From assembly GCA_963732855.1 (NCBI GenBank), contig CAVTBB010000005.1:372001-436000 (forward strand): a stretch of 64,000 bases of DNA, read 5' to 3'. This DNA is from DASXVU01 sp963732855. Its GTDB lineage: Archaea; Thermoplasmatota; Thermoplasmata; Methanomassiliicoccales; UBA472. Shown here piece by piece: positions 17,658 through 27,113 of the stretch; position 1 is the first letter of the stretch, and the number at the start of each line of letters is the position of its first letter. The position numbers and the translations under genes were made by a program. The notes under the pieces were generated by a model. It saw nothing but the letters and a program-made list of their open reading frames with translations. It was not told the DNA's origin and did not search any database.

Positions 17658-18968
17658 ATGTCCACGGTCCTGACCATCGCAGGAACCGATTCTATCGGAG
17701 GGGCGGGCGTCGCCGCAGATCTCAAAGCATTCGCGTCGATGGACCTGCATGGTTGCTGCGTTATAACCGCGGTAACATCCCAGAACACCCAGACGGTATC
17801 GGAAATCCTTCCAATCCCGGCAAGGACTGTCGCTTCCCAGCTAGATGCAGTGTTTGATGACCTGAGGATCGATGCGGTCAAGACCGGCATGTTCTATTCT
17901 TCCGAGATCGCAGAAGTTATTGCCAGGAAACTATCGAAGGAAGATGTACCCCTGGTTGTCGACCCAGTGCTATGCGCGGGTGTAGGATCGCCCCTTTTCA
18001 GGGAAGACCTAAAGGCTGCGATGCTGAACAAGATCTTTCCCCTGGCAACTCTGGTTACCCCAAACCGCATGGAGGCCGAGGAATTCTCATCGATTAAGAT
18101 ACTGGATGAACTTAGTTCGGAGGAATCCTGCCGTGCCATTTCCGCCAGCGGCGCCGAAGCCGTGCTCCTGAAAGGTGGACATTTCGAAGCGGCGATGGTC
18201 ACCGACCTGCTCCTCCATGATGATGTCCTGACCGAGTTCACGTCACCCCGGCTCCCGATCAAAGTACATGGGTCTGGATGCACGCTCTCGTCGTATATCG
18301 CAGGATACCTGGCCAAAGGTTACGACATAAGGCACGCAGTTGCCGGTTCTAAGCGGCGTATTCAGGATGCGATCGCAATGTCCACACGCCTCGGTAAGGG
18401 TATGGCTATCGTCAATCCGATGGCGACAAAACAGAAAGAGGCCATGCGCTACCCCCACATCCTATCTCTGCGGATGGCGGTTAAGACGATAGAGACCAGA
18501 ATTCGACCTGAGTTCGTTCCCGAGACGGGTATGGATTTTGTCTATGCCCTCCCCAATCCACAGGATTTCTTCGAGATTTGCGGCATTGAAGACAATATCC
18601 ACAGGGTGACCGGTAGGCTTGAAAGGAAAGGCGATATCTCCTTTGGAGCCTCGGACTGGATCTCCAGAGCAATTATGCTGGTAAATCGTGACCGGCCTTA
18701 CCTATTGTCTGGCTTGGAGCTTAGGCACTCCGAAAAGAACGAAAAATTGATCAGAGACCTGGCGTCGCCCCTCCTGGTGGTAAGGAGCAACGATTTTGGT
18801 ACGGTATCCTTGACCTTGGAGGGGATGGACGGGGCTGTGGAACAATTAGGTTTAGTACCAGATTCATTATTTGAGTGCGAAGGGATGGGGAAGATGCCGA
18901 GGATCGGCGTCATCGGCAAGGATCCTGACGATATAATCGAAAATATCGGTCCCTGTCTGGACGAGTGA
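17658..18968 (+). CDS. thiDN: bifunctional HMP/HMP-P kinase and thiamine-phosphate synthase (ThiD-ThiN)
   Basis: 436 residues. Residues about 1-260 are ThiD: VLTIAGTDSIGGAGVAADLKAF binds the pyrimidine, VDPVLCAGVG and HGSGCTLSSYIAGYLAKG form the ATP/anion site. Residues about 270-436 match ThiN, the archaeal replacement for ThiE (RPEFVPETGMDFVYALPNPQD, GRLERKGDISFGASDWISRAI). The fusion phosphorylates HMP and couples it to thiazole phosphate. The start fits a leaderless transcript. The glycosyltransferase gene begins 4 bases after its stop, so the two may be cotranscribed. Confidence 0.92.
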   Translation: MSTVLTIAGTDSIGGAGVAADLKAFASMDLHGCCVITAVTSQNTQTVSEILPIPARTVASQLDAVFDDLRIDAVKTGMFYSSEIAEVIARKLSKEDVPLVVDPVLCAGVGSPLFREDLKAAMLNKIFPLATLVTPNRMEAEEFSSIKILDELSSEESCRAISASGAEAVLLKGGHFEAAMVTDLLLHDDVLTEFTSPRLPIKVHGSGCTLSSYIAGYLAKGYDIRHAVAGSKRRIQDAIAMSTRLGKGMAIVNPMATKQKEAMRYPHILSLRMAVKTIETRIRPEFVPETGMDFVYALPNPQDFFEICGIEDNIHRVTGRLERKGDISFGASDWISRAIMLVNRDRPYLLSGLELRHSEKNEKLIRDLASPLLVVRSNDFGTVSLTLEGMDGAVEQLGLVPDSLFECEGMGKMPRIGVIGKDPDDIIENIGPCLDE

Positions 18969-18972
18969 AAAG

Positions 18973-20133
18973 ATGAGAATCGCCATGTTCACGGACAGTT
19001 ACCTCCCGTCAAGGGACGGAGTGGTAACTTCCATCCTATTGTCCAGGAAGAGCCTGGAGGAACTCGGTCATGAGGTGATCATCTTCGCCCCGGAACCGAA
19101 GGACCCGAAGCAGCGCGAAGATGGGGTATATTACTTCAAGTCAAAGAGCTTCAATTCATACCAGGGATACTCCATCCCCATGTTTCCCACTGACAAGTGC
19201 CACATCCTGAAGAAGCTGGACGTGGACATCATTCACGCTCAGGGATTGCTGTTCATGGGGCTCCGGAGCATGTTCGCCGGAAGGACGTTAAAATTGCCAG
19301 TGGTCATTTCATTTCATACCATGGTCACCGACGCGGCCAAGTTCTACAATTTCACACCATTGCCGGATTGGGTAGTGACGCGACTTATGTGGACCTATCT
19401 GAAGGGTCTGCTGAAAAGAGCCGATTCCGTCATAGTCCCGACGAATGCCATCAAGACCGAGCTGCAGCAATCAGCGAAGCATATGAGACATATCGAGGTC
19501 ATCCCGACAGGGGTGGATACCGTCATGTTCAATCCGTGCAATAGCGGCTCCGACATGCGGGCGAAGTATGGTCTCGACGGGGGAAAGGTCATCCTGACGG
19601 TTGGGAGGATCGCATGGGAAAAGAATCTGGACCTCGTCCTAGAGGGTTTTAAGATTCTTCATGACCGGGACCCAGATACCAAACTTATCATTGCTGGTGA
19701 AGGGCCGGCGAAAGCCCATGCCAAGCAGAAGGCGATCGATCTAGGCATCCAGGCCAGCACCTTCTTCCCTGGATTCGTTCCGGACGAGGACCTCCCGGGT
19801 TTGTACGCTGCCAGCGACGCTTTCACCATTGCCTCGAAGTTCGAAACCCAGGGCCTCGTCGTCCTGGAGGCTATGGCGAGCGGAAAGCCTTGCAGTGGGA
19901 TCAACTACCGGGCGATCGCTGAGATCATCACCAACGACGTGAACGGTTTTACCTTCTCAGATACCCCTGAAAGCTGGGCCTTGGCCACCCAGAAGGCGCT
20001 AGACTCGGGCCACAATGTCAGTGCAAGGGCGAGGGCCCGGGCTGAGGAGTATTCGTTGAAGGAGAGCGCCAAGAAGATGGTGGAACTTTACGAATACGCC
20101 ATTGAGGCAAAGAAGAAAAGACTGGCAAGATAG
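18973..20133 (+). CDS. GT4-family glycosyltransferase (1,2-diacylglycerol/phosphatidylinositol type)
   Basis: 386 residues, GT-B fold. The N-terminal domain opens MRIAMFTDSYLPSRDGVVTS, typical of GT4 enzymes acting on lipid acceptors. The C-terminal nucleotide-sugar domain shows TVGRIAWEKNLDLVLEG, IIAGEGPAKA, FPGFVPDEDLPGLYAASD and the E-x7-E motif in SKFETQGLVVLEAMASGKP. No transmembrane segment; peripheral membrane action is usual. A likely role is glycolipid or surface glycan assembly together with the two other GT4 genes here. Ends in TAG. Confidence 0.9.
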   Translation: MRIAMFTDSYLPSRDGVVTSILLSRKSLEELGHEVIIFAPEPKDPKQREDGVYYFKSKSFNSYQGYSIPMFPTDKCHILKKLDVDIIHAQGLLFMGLRSMFAGRTLKLPVVISFHTMVTDAAKFYNFTPLPDWVVTRLMWTYLKGLLKRADSVIVPTNAIKTELQQSAKHMRHIEVIPTGVDTVMFNPCNSGSDMRAKYGLDGGKVILTVGRIAWEKNLDLVLEGFKILHDRDPDTKLIIAGEGPAKAHAKQKAIDLGIQASTFFPGFVPDEDLPGLYAASDAFTIASKFETQGLVVLEAMASGKPCSGINYRAIAEIITNDVNGFTFSDTPESWALATQKALDSGHNVSARARARAEEYSLKESAKKMVELYEYAIEAKKKRLAR

Positions 20134-20134
20134 G

Positions 20135-21316
20135 TCAGAATAGAAGCCGATAGGACCGATCCCAACCCTTGGTGATCACGTCCCAATCGAAGCGTTCCAC
20201 CGCCCGGGACCTTGAGGCGCGTCCCATTGCCTGGCGCATAGCTCGGTCACCGAGCAGGTCCACGATATTTCGGGCCATGATCTCCGCATCGCGGACCGAG
20301 ATAACGCTTCCACACTCGTCGGTCACTATCTCTTTATTCCCTCCCGCCGATGTGGCCACGATCGATTTTCCACTCGATAGCGCTTCATAAAGGACCACCG
20401 CACTAGGCTCATACAGTGATGGAAGCACGAAGACATCGGCCATACTGTAGTAGAGGGGCAGTTCCGACTCCGGAATTCCGGTCACGAACCTCACTGACCC
20501 TCCGATCCCGAGCGAGGCCGCCTGCTGGATCAGATCTTCTTTCAACGGCCCCTTCCCTATGATGATAAGCTCGGCATCCTTGATCTCCCTGCGGACGGCA
20601 GAGAAGGCTTCGATAAGGTACTTGAATCCCTTCTGTTCGACCAGCCTGCCATTTGAAAGGATGACCGGAGCTTCTCCCAAGCCCAGCCTCTCCCTTAATT
20701 GTGAATGATCGAGCCCAGGCCGGAATTTGGACGTGTCCACTCCATTGTAGACCACTGCGCAGCGTCCCTGGAGCACCTTTGGTATCGTTTCCACCATCGT
20801 CGCATTGCTGACACAGTTGATGCGATCGCACATGGAAAATAATCGGTTTCCCATAATGTCATCGAACACCCCGCCCCAATAATCAACTCCCTCAGAGATA
20901 CCCCTGGGCCTGGCATTATGGATGGTCATCATGAGCTTCTTCCGCATCCGGTGCTTCACCTTTGTATACGTCATGGGGGAGTACCAGAACCGATTGTGCA
21001 CATGGAAGATGTCATCGTCCGCACAGTATTTCTCAAGGTCTTTGTTGATGAATGGAGCCAGAGTGAAAGGTGGAGGCAGGAAGGAGGGCATCCTTTCGCA
21101 ATAAATGGAAGGAGAACGGATCACATTGAGTCCGTTTATTTGCTCACTCCGCACGCCCTTTGCCTGTGGTATCATCGAGGTGAGCACGTCCACGTGGTAT
21201 CCGTGGTCCCGCACCAGGCGGCTCCCAACCTCCAGAACCACCTTCTCGGTCCCGCCGAAATAAGGGAAGAATAGGGGATCGAGCATGCAGACTTTGAGAA
21301 CGTTCACGGCATCCAT
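20135..21316 (-). CDS. GT4-family glycosyltransferase
   Basis: 393 residues, GT-B fold. DPLFFPYFGGTEKVVLEVG is the usual acceptor-side start. The donor domain shows NGRLVEQKGFKYLIEAFSAV, IIGKGPLKEDL, FVTGIPESELPLYYSMADVFVLPSLYEPSAVVLYEALSSGK and TSAGGNKEIVTDECG. The acceptor is unknown. The stop is one base from that of the preceding glycosyltransferase (convergent). It is on the opposite strand from its partners, so it must have its own promoter in 21317-21498. Confidence 0.9.
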   Translation of the reverse strand: MDAVNVLKVCMLDPLFFPYFGGTEKVVLEVGSRLVRDHGYHVDVLTSMIPQAKGVRSEQINGLNVIRSPSIYCERMPSFLPPPFTLAPFINKDLEKYCADDDIFHVHNRFWYSPMTYTKVKHRMRKKLMMTIHNARPRGISEGVDYWGGVFDDIMGNRLFSMCDRINCVSNATMVETIPKVLQGRCAVVYNGVDTSKFRPGLDHSQLRERLGLGEAPVILSNGRLVEQKGFKYLIEAFSAVRREIKDAELIIIGKGPLKEDLIQQAASLGIGGSVRFVTGIPESELPLYYSMADVFVLPSLYEPSAVVLYEALSSGKSIVATSAGGNKEIVTDECGSVISVRDAEIMARNIVDLLGDRAMRQAMGRASRSRAVERFDWDVITKGWDRSYRLLF

Positions 21317-21498
21317 TTTGATATTATGTGAGGGTATAAAAACATTGATTAGAACTGCCCTGAATGGTTAATGAAGGACCGTTCCAAGGCTCAAATCTCA
21401 AACGGCCAGAAAAGGCGGTCCGATTTCGGGTCAAGACCCCCTCGATGATCCGAGAACAAGCGAAAGCAATAATAACCGCCATTTGTTCAACTTACTGA

Positions 21499-22089
21499 AT
21501 GTTCGATATTGGGCAGGAAGTATTCCAATCGCTCCAGCCTCTCGGCACGGAGGGTTTGCTGTTCTGCATTTTTCTGTTGTTCTTCATCGATGCCGTCGTT
21601 TTTCCCACCTTACCGGAACTATTCGCGGTGATCATATTCATGGTCCAACCGACAACGGAATTCGCTATCCTGATCTTGGTGGTCCTCGCAGGGGCAGAGT
21701 TACTGGGCATCTCAGCGCTCTACTACGTAATCAAGAACATGAGGGTCCCAAAGCGGATCCAATCATCGGCGGATCGGTACTGTGGTATGCTGTTTGTCAA
21801 GAACGAGAAGATAGTGCTGTTGAACCGAGTGGCACCGGTCTTACCGTTCATAGGAGCGTTTGCAGCTATCCGCCATTGGAATTTCCGGCGGGTCTTGACC
21901 TATGTATTTTTAGGTGGGGTTATAAAGTATGGAGCTATATTGGCGATGAGCGGCCTATTTTTCGTATATATGTCCACAGGAATGGCAGAGACGGTGACGA
22001 TGGCGTTGGTGATCGGAGTGATCTCAATCAGTCTGGTCTTCTCCATGGCGAAGCGCAGAAAGGAGGGTATGGTACATGAAAGTGGTTGA
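21499..22089 (+). CDS. VTT/DedA-like integral membrane protein
   Basis: 196 residues with about four to five hydrophobic segments. The conserved core LFCIFLLFFIDAVVFPTLPELF, then NRVAPVLPFIGAFAAIRHWNFRR, resembles the VTT (SNARE-associated/DedA) fold, whose known members move or flip lipids. It closely matches a second gene in this window at 62982-63590. ATG at 21499 has no Shine-Dalgarno sequence, and AT-rich AATAATAA sits about 28 bases upstream. It overlaps the next glycosyltransferase by 14 bases, so the two are coupled; a lipid-linked sugar translocation role is inference. Confidence 0.75.
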   Translation: MFDIGQEVFQSLQPLGTEGLLFCIFLLFFIDAVVFPTLPELFAVIIFMVQPTTEFAILILVVLAGAELLGISALYYVIKNMRVPKRIQSSADRYCGMLFVKNEKIVLLNRVAPVLPFIGAFAAIRHWNFRRVLTYVFLGGVIKYGAILAMSGLFFVYMSTGMAETVTMALVIGVISISLVFSMAKRRKEGMVHESG

Positions 22090-23152
22090 GGTCAACGCAT
22101 TCCATTATCCCTATATGGGCGGGATCGAGCATCGGATCCATCACCAATCCCGTCGCCTGGGCAATAAGCACAAGGTGACCGTGATCACTTCCCGCCTTCC
22201 AGGCACGCAAGAGTACGAAAGGATGGACAATTATGATGTGGTGAGGCTCGAATCGAGGTACGTTAACCTCTATAATCCGCCACACGTCATTACTCCCGGG
22301 TTAATCGACGCCATAGAGGAACAAGACCCCGACATAGTCGATTTTCATTATCGTTGGTCGGGCACTTACAATAAGGCAGCCCGTTCCTATACTGGCGCCA
22401 AGGTTTTCACATTTCACAATACGTATGGGGAAGGCGTAGGACTATTGAGGCCGCTCTCCGTCCTTAACGACTCCCTTTGGAAAAGTCACCTTTTGAAATT
22501 CGAGAGGATAATTTGCGTCAGCAACTTCGTTAAGAATGACCTAATCGCAAGAGGCTTCGCCCCTGAACGACTCGAGGTCGTGTCCAGTTGCATTGAGATG
22601 CCTATCGAGCGGACGGCAATCGAGGAGGACTACGTACTCTTTGTCGGCAGATTGGTCGCCACCAAGGGCATTCATTACATATTGGAGGCGATGAAGGAAG
22701 TTAACACGCGCCTGATCATATGTGGAGACGGGCCTGCCCGGGCTAGCCTGGAAAGGTTGGCAGCAAAATTGGGGATCGAGAACAAGGTGACCTTCGTGGG
22801 AAGAGTTTCGGAAGAAAGGAAGGCCGATCTCTTCGCGGGATGCAAGATGCTCGTGATGCCCTCGATCTTCGAATCCCTAGGTCTTGCCGCGGCAGAGGCC
22901 ATGTCGTATGGTAAACCGGTGATTGGGTCGACCGCGGGTGGTCTTCCTGAGGTTGTCGGGAACGGGGGCTTGGTGGTCCCACCGAAGAACTCTATCTTGC
23001 TGGCAGAGGCGATGAACAGTCTGCTAAAGAACGATAAGCTGAGGCATGAACTGGGTGCCAAGGCGAAGGAAAGGGCAGCCCTATACTCCTGGGACCTGGC
23101 TGTAGAAAAGATTGAGAGGATATACGCATCAATCGTGGCCGATTCAAAATGA
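22076..23152 (+). CDS. GT4-family glycosyltransferase
   Basis: 358 residues. MKVVEVNAFHYPYMGGIEHR opens the GT-B fold; FVGRLVATKGIHYILEAM, IICGDGPARASLERLA, FVGRVSEERKADLFAGCKMLVMPSIFESLGLAAAEAMSYGKP and STAGGLPEVVGNGG are the donor-site blocks. Overlap with the membrane gene upstream indicates translational coupling and shared function in surface glycan or glycolipid synthesis. Confidence 0.9.
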   Translation: MKVVEVNAFHYPYMGGIEHRIHHQSRRLGNKHKVTVITSRLPGTQEYERMDNYDVVRLESRYVNLYNPPHVITPGLIDAIEEQDPDIVDFHYRWSGTYNKAARSYTGAKVFTFHNTYGEGVGLLRPLSVLNDSLWKSHLLKFERIICVSNFVKNDLIARGFAPERLEVVSSCIEMPIERTAIEEDYVLFVGRLVATKGIHYILEAMKEVNTRLIICGDGPARASLERLAAKLGIENKVTFVGRVSEERKADLFAGCKMLVMPSIFESLGLAAAEAMSYGKPVIGSTAGGLPEVVGNGGLVVPPKNSILLAEAMNSLLKNDKLRHELGAKAKERAALYSWDLAVEKIERIYASIVADSK

Positions 23153-23186
23153 AACAAAAATGGGTTTAAAAGCGATTTATGCCTGG

Positions 23187-24092
23187 TCACGCGATACTGA
23201 CCAGGGTCATGGTGAAGGTTAACGTCTTACCGACAAGTTCGGTGTTGGCATTTCTCCACGCGGTTCCGGTGGCGGTGTTTACGTTGTCGAGGATGAAGGT
23301 CGTTCCCTTCTCATCGACGCCGCGGATCATTCCGGTGTCGGCATCAGTAATGTCATGCACTAATCTTATGTGGCCAGCCTCAGAGACCGTCGTGTCAACG
23401 GTGGTCACCGTGATATTCCATCCAGACGCAGAGGCGGTGGAGTTCTGGTAGATATGATAAGATTGACCTTGGATCGGGTCGTTTTGTATCCGGACCATGT
23501 CTGAGTCGGAGTTGGCTATGAGAACTTTTACCGGCCATTTATAGACCGGGTCAACGACCGTCATACCAGCCACCGCATCCAGAGCATACTTCGCCTTGAA
23601 CTGCGAGAATGACATGTTTTCGAATACATACTTAACTTCGGTCAGGTCGAAGGTCTTTACCTTGCTCAGATCCAGATTTCCATAGCCCTGGGCCGGAGAG
23701 ATGTCGACCGTCTTGGTCTCGCCCACTTTCATGCCGATGACCGCGTTGTTGAATCCAGTGATCACTGAACCCCCACCCACCGTGAACGACAGTGGGATGT
23801 ATGATGTGTTGGACCTAAGCGTGAACGCTAATGATTTCGGGACCCCTGGGTCGTTGGCAACGCTTGCCAATGAGGTATCGAAGACCCGTCCGTCCGCGAG
23901 CTTCCCTATGTAATCGACCTTGACCGTGTTCCCGGTGACGACGGTTTGATTCTTTTTGGTCTCTGCGTCCTGGTTTCCCTGGTAAAGTACTATGACGAGC
24001 GTGCTCGCGCTCAGCATGACGAGGACAACGATGATTATCAGCGCCGCCTTTGCCAGACCGCCAGTGTCATTCTTCAACTTCTTCGGGAACAT
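23187..24092 (-). CDS. membrane-tethered extracytoplasmic FKBP-type peptidyl-prolyl isomerase
   Basis: About 301 residues. An N-terminal membrane segment (AALIIIVVLVMLSASTLVIVLY) is followed by an FKBP domain: GNTVKVDYIGKLADGRVFDTS, SFTVGGGSVITGFNNAVIGMKVGETKTVDI. A beta-rich C-terminal extension of about 140 residues follows. The active side faces out, so it probably folds secreted or surface proteins. It is the second FKBP in the window; unlike the one at 1045 it is not cytosolic. ATG 24092 is chosen over GTG 24110. Confidence 0.85.
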   Translation of the reverse strand: MFPKKLKNDTGGLAKAALIIIVVLVMLSASTLVIVLYQGNQDAETKKNQTVVTGNTVKVDYIGKLADGRVFDTSLASVANDPGVPKSLAFTLRSNTSYIPLSFTVGGGSVITGFNNAVIGMKVGETKTVDISPAQGYGNLDLSKVKTFDLTEVKYVFENMSFSQFKAKYALDAVAGMTVVDPVYKWPVKVLIANSDSDMVRIQNDPIQGQSYHIYQNSTASASGWNITVTTVDTTVSEAGHIRLVHDITDADTGMIRGVDEKGTTFILDNVNTATGTAWRNANTELVGKTLTFTMTLVSIA

Positions 24093-24369
24093 AGTGATTA
24101 CGGCACGCAATCGATTCTCTGCACTTAAACCTTGTCGTTATTGCTGGCTAGGCAATTGGGACTGACAATGACAATCCAATTCCTTCTGGGGCTTGAACGA
24201 CAATCGGACCGCTGGCTTGATTATGATCATCGGGGGTCTGTATCGTCAAATATTTGATTGTACAAAACACATGCCAGTTCCAATAATTCATGGGCTGAAT
24301 CGATCGTCACCCGGACATTCTTTTTATATGACACGGGTGTTTATTGGCTCAGCTATTCATGGCGATAAA

Positions 24370-26076
24370 ATGAGGACCCTTTACATTCACGCCGATTACA
24401 TGGAGTTCGAAACGAAAAAACCGACTCCAGTAGCAGAGAAGATCCCCGATGATCAGCACAAAGGACGGGCAGAGGAAGTGCTGGTAGCGTTCATAACCGT
24501 AGAGAAACAGGATCAAGAGACCTCGGATCAGGTGGCGGAACTGGCGGTAAAGAACCTGCTCGATATACTGACCAAGGTCAAGGCGGAAAGGGTCATGCTC
24601 TACCCATACGCGCATCTCTCCGCGGAGCTATCCGACCCAGAGACAGGAAAGAAGATGCTCCGCACCATGGAGGCCATGTTGAAGGAAAAGGGAGTGGAAG
24701 TGTCCCGGGCGCCTTTCGGATGGTATAAGGCTTTCAAGATAAGCTGCAAAGGGCATCCCCTGTCCGAGCTCTCGAGAGAGATCAGGGTAGCTCCGAAGAA
24801 GATCGAAACGGAACAGATCGACAACGTCGCCCTGCTGAAGCAGATCTCCAAAGCAAAGCTCAGCAAGGAGAACCTGAAGGACAATGACCACCGGATCCTG
24901 GGGCAGAAACTTGACCTGTTCAGCTTCTACGATGTGGCTCCGGGAATGGTCTTTTGGCATCCCAAAGGGCTGGTCATCAGGAATGCTCTGATCGATTTCT
25001 GGCGGGAAGAGCACCGGAAAGCGGGTTATCAGGAGATCAAGACGCCACAGATCATGAGCGACATACTTTGGAAGGTGTCAGGCCACTGGGAGCACTATAA
25101 GGATAATATCTTCCTCACCAGCTACGATACGCGGCAGTTCTGTGCTAAACCGATGAATTGCCCCGGGGGCATTCTTGTCTTCACCAGCCGTGAGCGGAGC
25201 TACCGGGAACTACCGATGCGCGTGTCAGAACTCGGCGAAGTCCACCGTGTGGAACTCTCCGGAGTCCTGTCCGGATTGTTCCGGGTGATTCAGTTCACTC
25301 AGGATGATGCACACATATACTGCATGGAAGAGCAATTGGAGAGCGAGATCAACGCCATCATCAACCTCATCGACAAGTTCTACAAGCTCTTCGGTTTCGA
25401 GTACCGCATGGAGCTCTCAACAAAACCTGATAACTCCATGGGAGATCCGTTCCTCTGGGAGAAAGCGGAAAGTACCTTGAAAAAGGTGCTGGATGACAGG
25501 AACGTCAAGTACGAGATCAATGCTGGGGACGGGGCTTTCTACGGCCCGAAGATAGATTTCAAGATCCGGGATTCTTTGAATCGGGAGTGGCAGACAGCCA
25601 CCATACAGCTGGACTTCCAGATGCCGGAGAGATTCCAGATCAAGTACGCCGGAGATGATGGAAAGATGCATTCCCCGATCATGCTGCACAGGACCGTTTA
25701 CGGCTCGCTGGAGCGGTTCATGGGGATCCTGCTAGAACACCTGAATGGCAACCTCCCTCTTTGGCTGGCGCCAGTCCAAGCCCGAGTGATCGCCTTCAAG
25801 GACGACAATGCGAAAGCGGCCCAGGCGATATACCAAAGGTTGTTCGACCTCGGCTACCGAGTGGAACTAGACCTGAGCGTCGGGACCGTCGAGGGTAAGA
25901 TCAGGGACGCTGAGATACAGAAGATACCATACATCATCGTGATGGGGGACAAGGAAGAACAGTCTAAGACACTGGCGATACGGCGTCATGGGGCCAAGGG
26001 AGCCAAGTTCGGCGTCAAGCTCGAGGATTTCGAAAAGCAGTTGGACGAAGAGTGCCGATTGAAACAATCCTCCTAA
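24370..26076 (+). CDS. thrS: threonyl-tRNA synthetase, archaeal type
   Basis: 568 residues. The N-terminal editing domain (MRTLYIHADYMEFETKKPTP) is the archaeal D-aminoacyl-deacylase-like fold that removes serine. The class II catalytic core has PMNCPGGI (zinc cysteine), RELPMRVSELGEVHRVELSG (motif 2) and HRTVYGSLERFMGILLEH (motif 3). The anticodon-binding domain is PLWLAPVQARVI...GTVEGKIRDAEIQKIPYIIVMG. The start at 24370 matches the family; a TATA-like TTTTTATATG at about 24321-24330 gives a leader of under 20 bases. The upstream extension to 24193 is not protein-like. Confidence 0.95.
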   Translation: MRTLYIHADYMEFETKKPTPVAEKIPDDQHKGRAEEVLVAFITVEKQDQETSDQVAELAVKNLLDILTKVKAERVMLYPYAHLSAELSDPETGKKMLRTMEAMLKEKGVEVSRAPFGWYKAFKISCKGHPLSELSREIRVAPKKIETEQIDNVALLKQISKAKLSKENLKDNDHRILGQKLDLFSFYDVAPGMVFWHPKGLVIRNALIDFWREEHRKAGYQEIKTPQIMSDILWKVSGHWEHYKDNIFLTSYDTRQFCAKPMNCPGGILVFTSRERSYRELPMRVSELGEVHRVELSGVLSGLFRVIQFTQDDAHIYCMEEQLESEINAIINLIDKFYKLFGFEYRMELSTKPDNSMGDPFLWEKAESTLKKVLDDRNVKYEINAGDGAFYGPKIDFKIRDSLNREWQTATIQLDFQMPERFQIKYAGDDGKMHSPIMLHRTVYGSLERFMGILLEHLNGNLPLWLAPVQARVIAFKDDNAKAAQAIYQRLFDLGYRVELDLSVGTVEGKIRDAEIQKIPYIIVMGDKEEQSKTLAIRRHGAKGAKFGVKLEDFEKQLDEECRLKQSS

Positions 26077-26151
26077 ACAATTTCCCCAAATCATCCCTTT
26101 TGAGACATCGATATTTGTTAGATCGAACTATGAAAACCTTAGAAATCTAAC

Positions 26152-26183
26152 GAAAAAAAGAGGGGGGGCATGGCGACCCCTTG
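26152..26183 (-). terminator. terminator of the archaellin-like gene
   Basis: Just after the stop at 26188, the minus strand has GGGG-N8-CCCC followed by a run of seven T (26153-26159). A G/C stem and an oligo-T tract fit archaeal termination. Confidence 0.6.
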
Positions 26184-26187
26184 AGAT

Positions 26188-26835
26188 TTACCTTAGGACG
26201 ATGTAGCCTTCTCCGGTGAACAGATCCGGCACATGCAGGTTGATCTGGGTTGAACTCCCGTAAGGCGGGACCATCTTCACCTGGATGTCGGTCGATGTGG
26301 ACGCAATTAATGGGATCAATATATCGATCTTATCCCCCTGGGCAATGACGTAACCATCATTCCATCCGGCATAGTCCCCGGAAACCGTATTCAGGGCCCC
26401 GAAGCTCCCGGTATTGTTCCATGCATCCACGGCGGGGTTCGTCAGCATATCAGCGTTCTGATAGAGGGTTAAGGTGGCCGCGCCGGCCGTTTGGTCATTG
26501 AATATCGGTTTGTTCGAGGTCACGTATACCAGCATGTTCTTGATATTGACACCTGGACTTCCTGCCACGACCTTGATCGTCATGTGGATGGATTCGACCT
26601 TCAATCCGTCGGACATCGCCGCGACATAACCCGTCGCCGACTCGATGCTGAGTCCCGCGGAAACTCCTTGAATCGCCTGGTCGCCTGTGGAGCCAGCTTG
26701 ATCACGCACTTTGTTCGCAGTACCGATCAACACGGAAGCGGCAACTGCCGCGATTAGAATCATGGCGATGAATATGATCATCGTTCCAACGCCCATTTCT
26801 CCACGCCGGTTCCGTTTCAGCCAGACTTTTTTCAT
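26188..26835 (-). CDS. archaellin-like (type IV pilin-like) protein
   Basis: 215 residues. A class III signal peptide is visible: basic KRNRRG, cleavage after the glycine, then MGVGTMIIFIAMILIAAVAASVLIGTA, the hydrophobic helix that packs the filament core. Downstream sequence (QGVSAGLSIESATGYVAAMSDGLKVESIHMTIKVV) matches archaellin FlaB architecture rather than generic pilins. No fla/arl motor genes are in the window, so it may supply a distant archaellum operon or form another filament. GGTGA lies four bases before the ATG. Function as archaellin versus adhesive pilin is uncertain. Confidence 0.8.
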   Translation of the reverse strand: MKKVWLKRNRRGEMGVGTMIIFIAMILIAAVAASVLIGTANKVRDQAGSTGDQAIQGVSAGLSIESATGYVAAMSDGLKVESIHMTIKVVAGSPGVNIKNMLVYVTSNKPIFNDQTAGAATLTLYQNADMLTNPAVDAWNNTGSFGALNTVSGDYAGWNDGYVIAQGDKIDILIPLIASTSTDIQVKMVPPYGSSTQINLHVPDLFTGEGYIVLR

Positions 26836-26961
26836 ATTTTCACCGATTCATTCGATGACCGCTAGCGGCACCCAGGGTGCGCCTAGCACTTGTCCTCAAT
26901 ATCACTACGGGATAGTGGCATATTTGAACCTGGTAGTGCAGATTGTCAATATTGATATTGA
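26836..26961 (-). promoter_or_regulatory. archaellin-like gene promoter with inverted repeats
   Basis: On the minus strand a TATA-like TTCAAATATG sits near 26920. A perfect inverted repeat TCAATAT-TG-ATATTGA (26946-26961) lies upstream of it, CACTA-CGGGA-TAGTG lies at about 26902-26916, and GCACCC-A-GGGTGC (26868-26880) falls in the presumed leader. These could be operators or an mRNA hairpin. Confidence 0.45.
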
Positions 26962-27113
26962 GAATTAGAACTACATTTGAACCGCTGGCCATGAGAAAGA
27001 AGATTTGATTTATACATTATCCATAGCGGCGATGGTTACTAATTAGCCCTTCGGGTAAGTTGAGATCCGAATTAAAAGATGAAAGAAGATGTTTGAGGAA
27101 GAGATTGAGGCTC

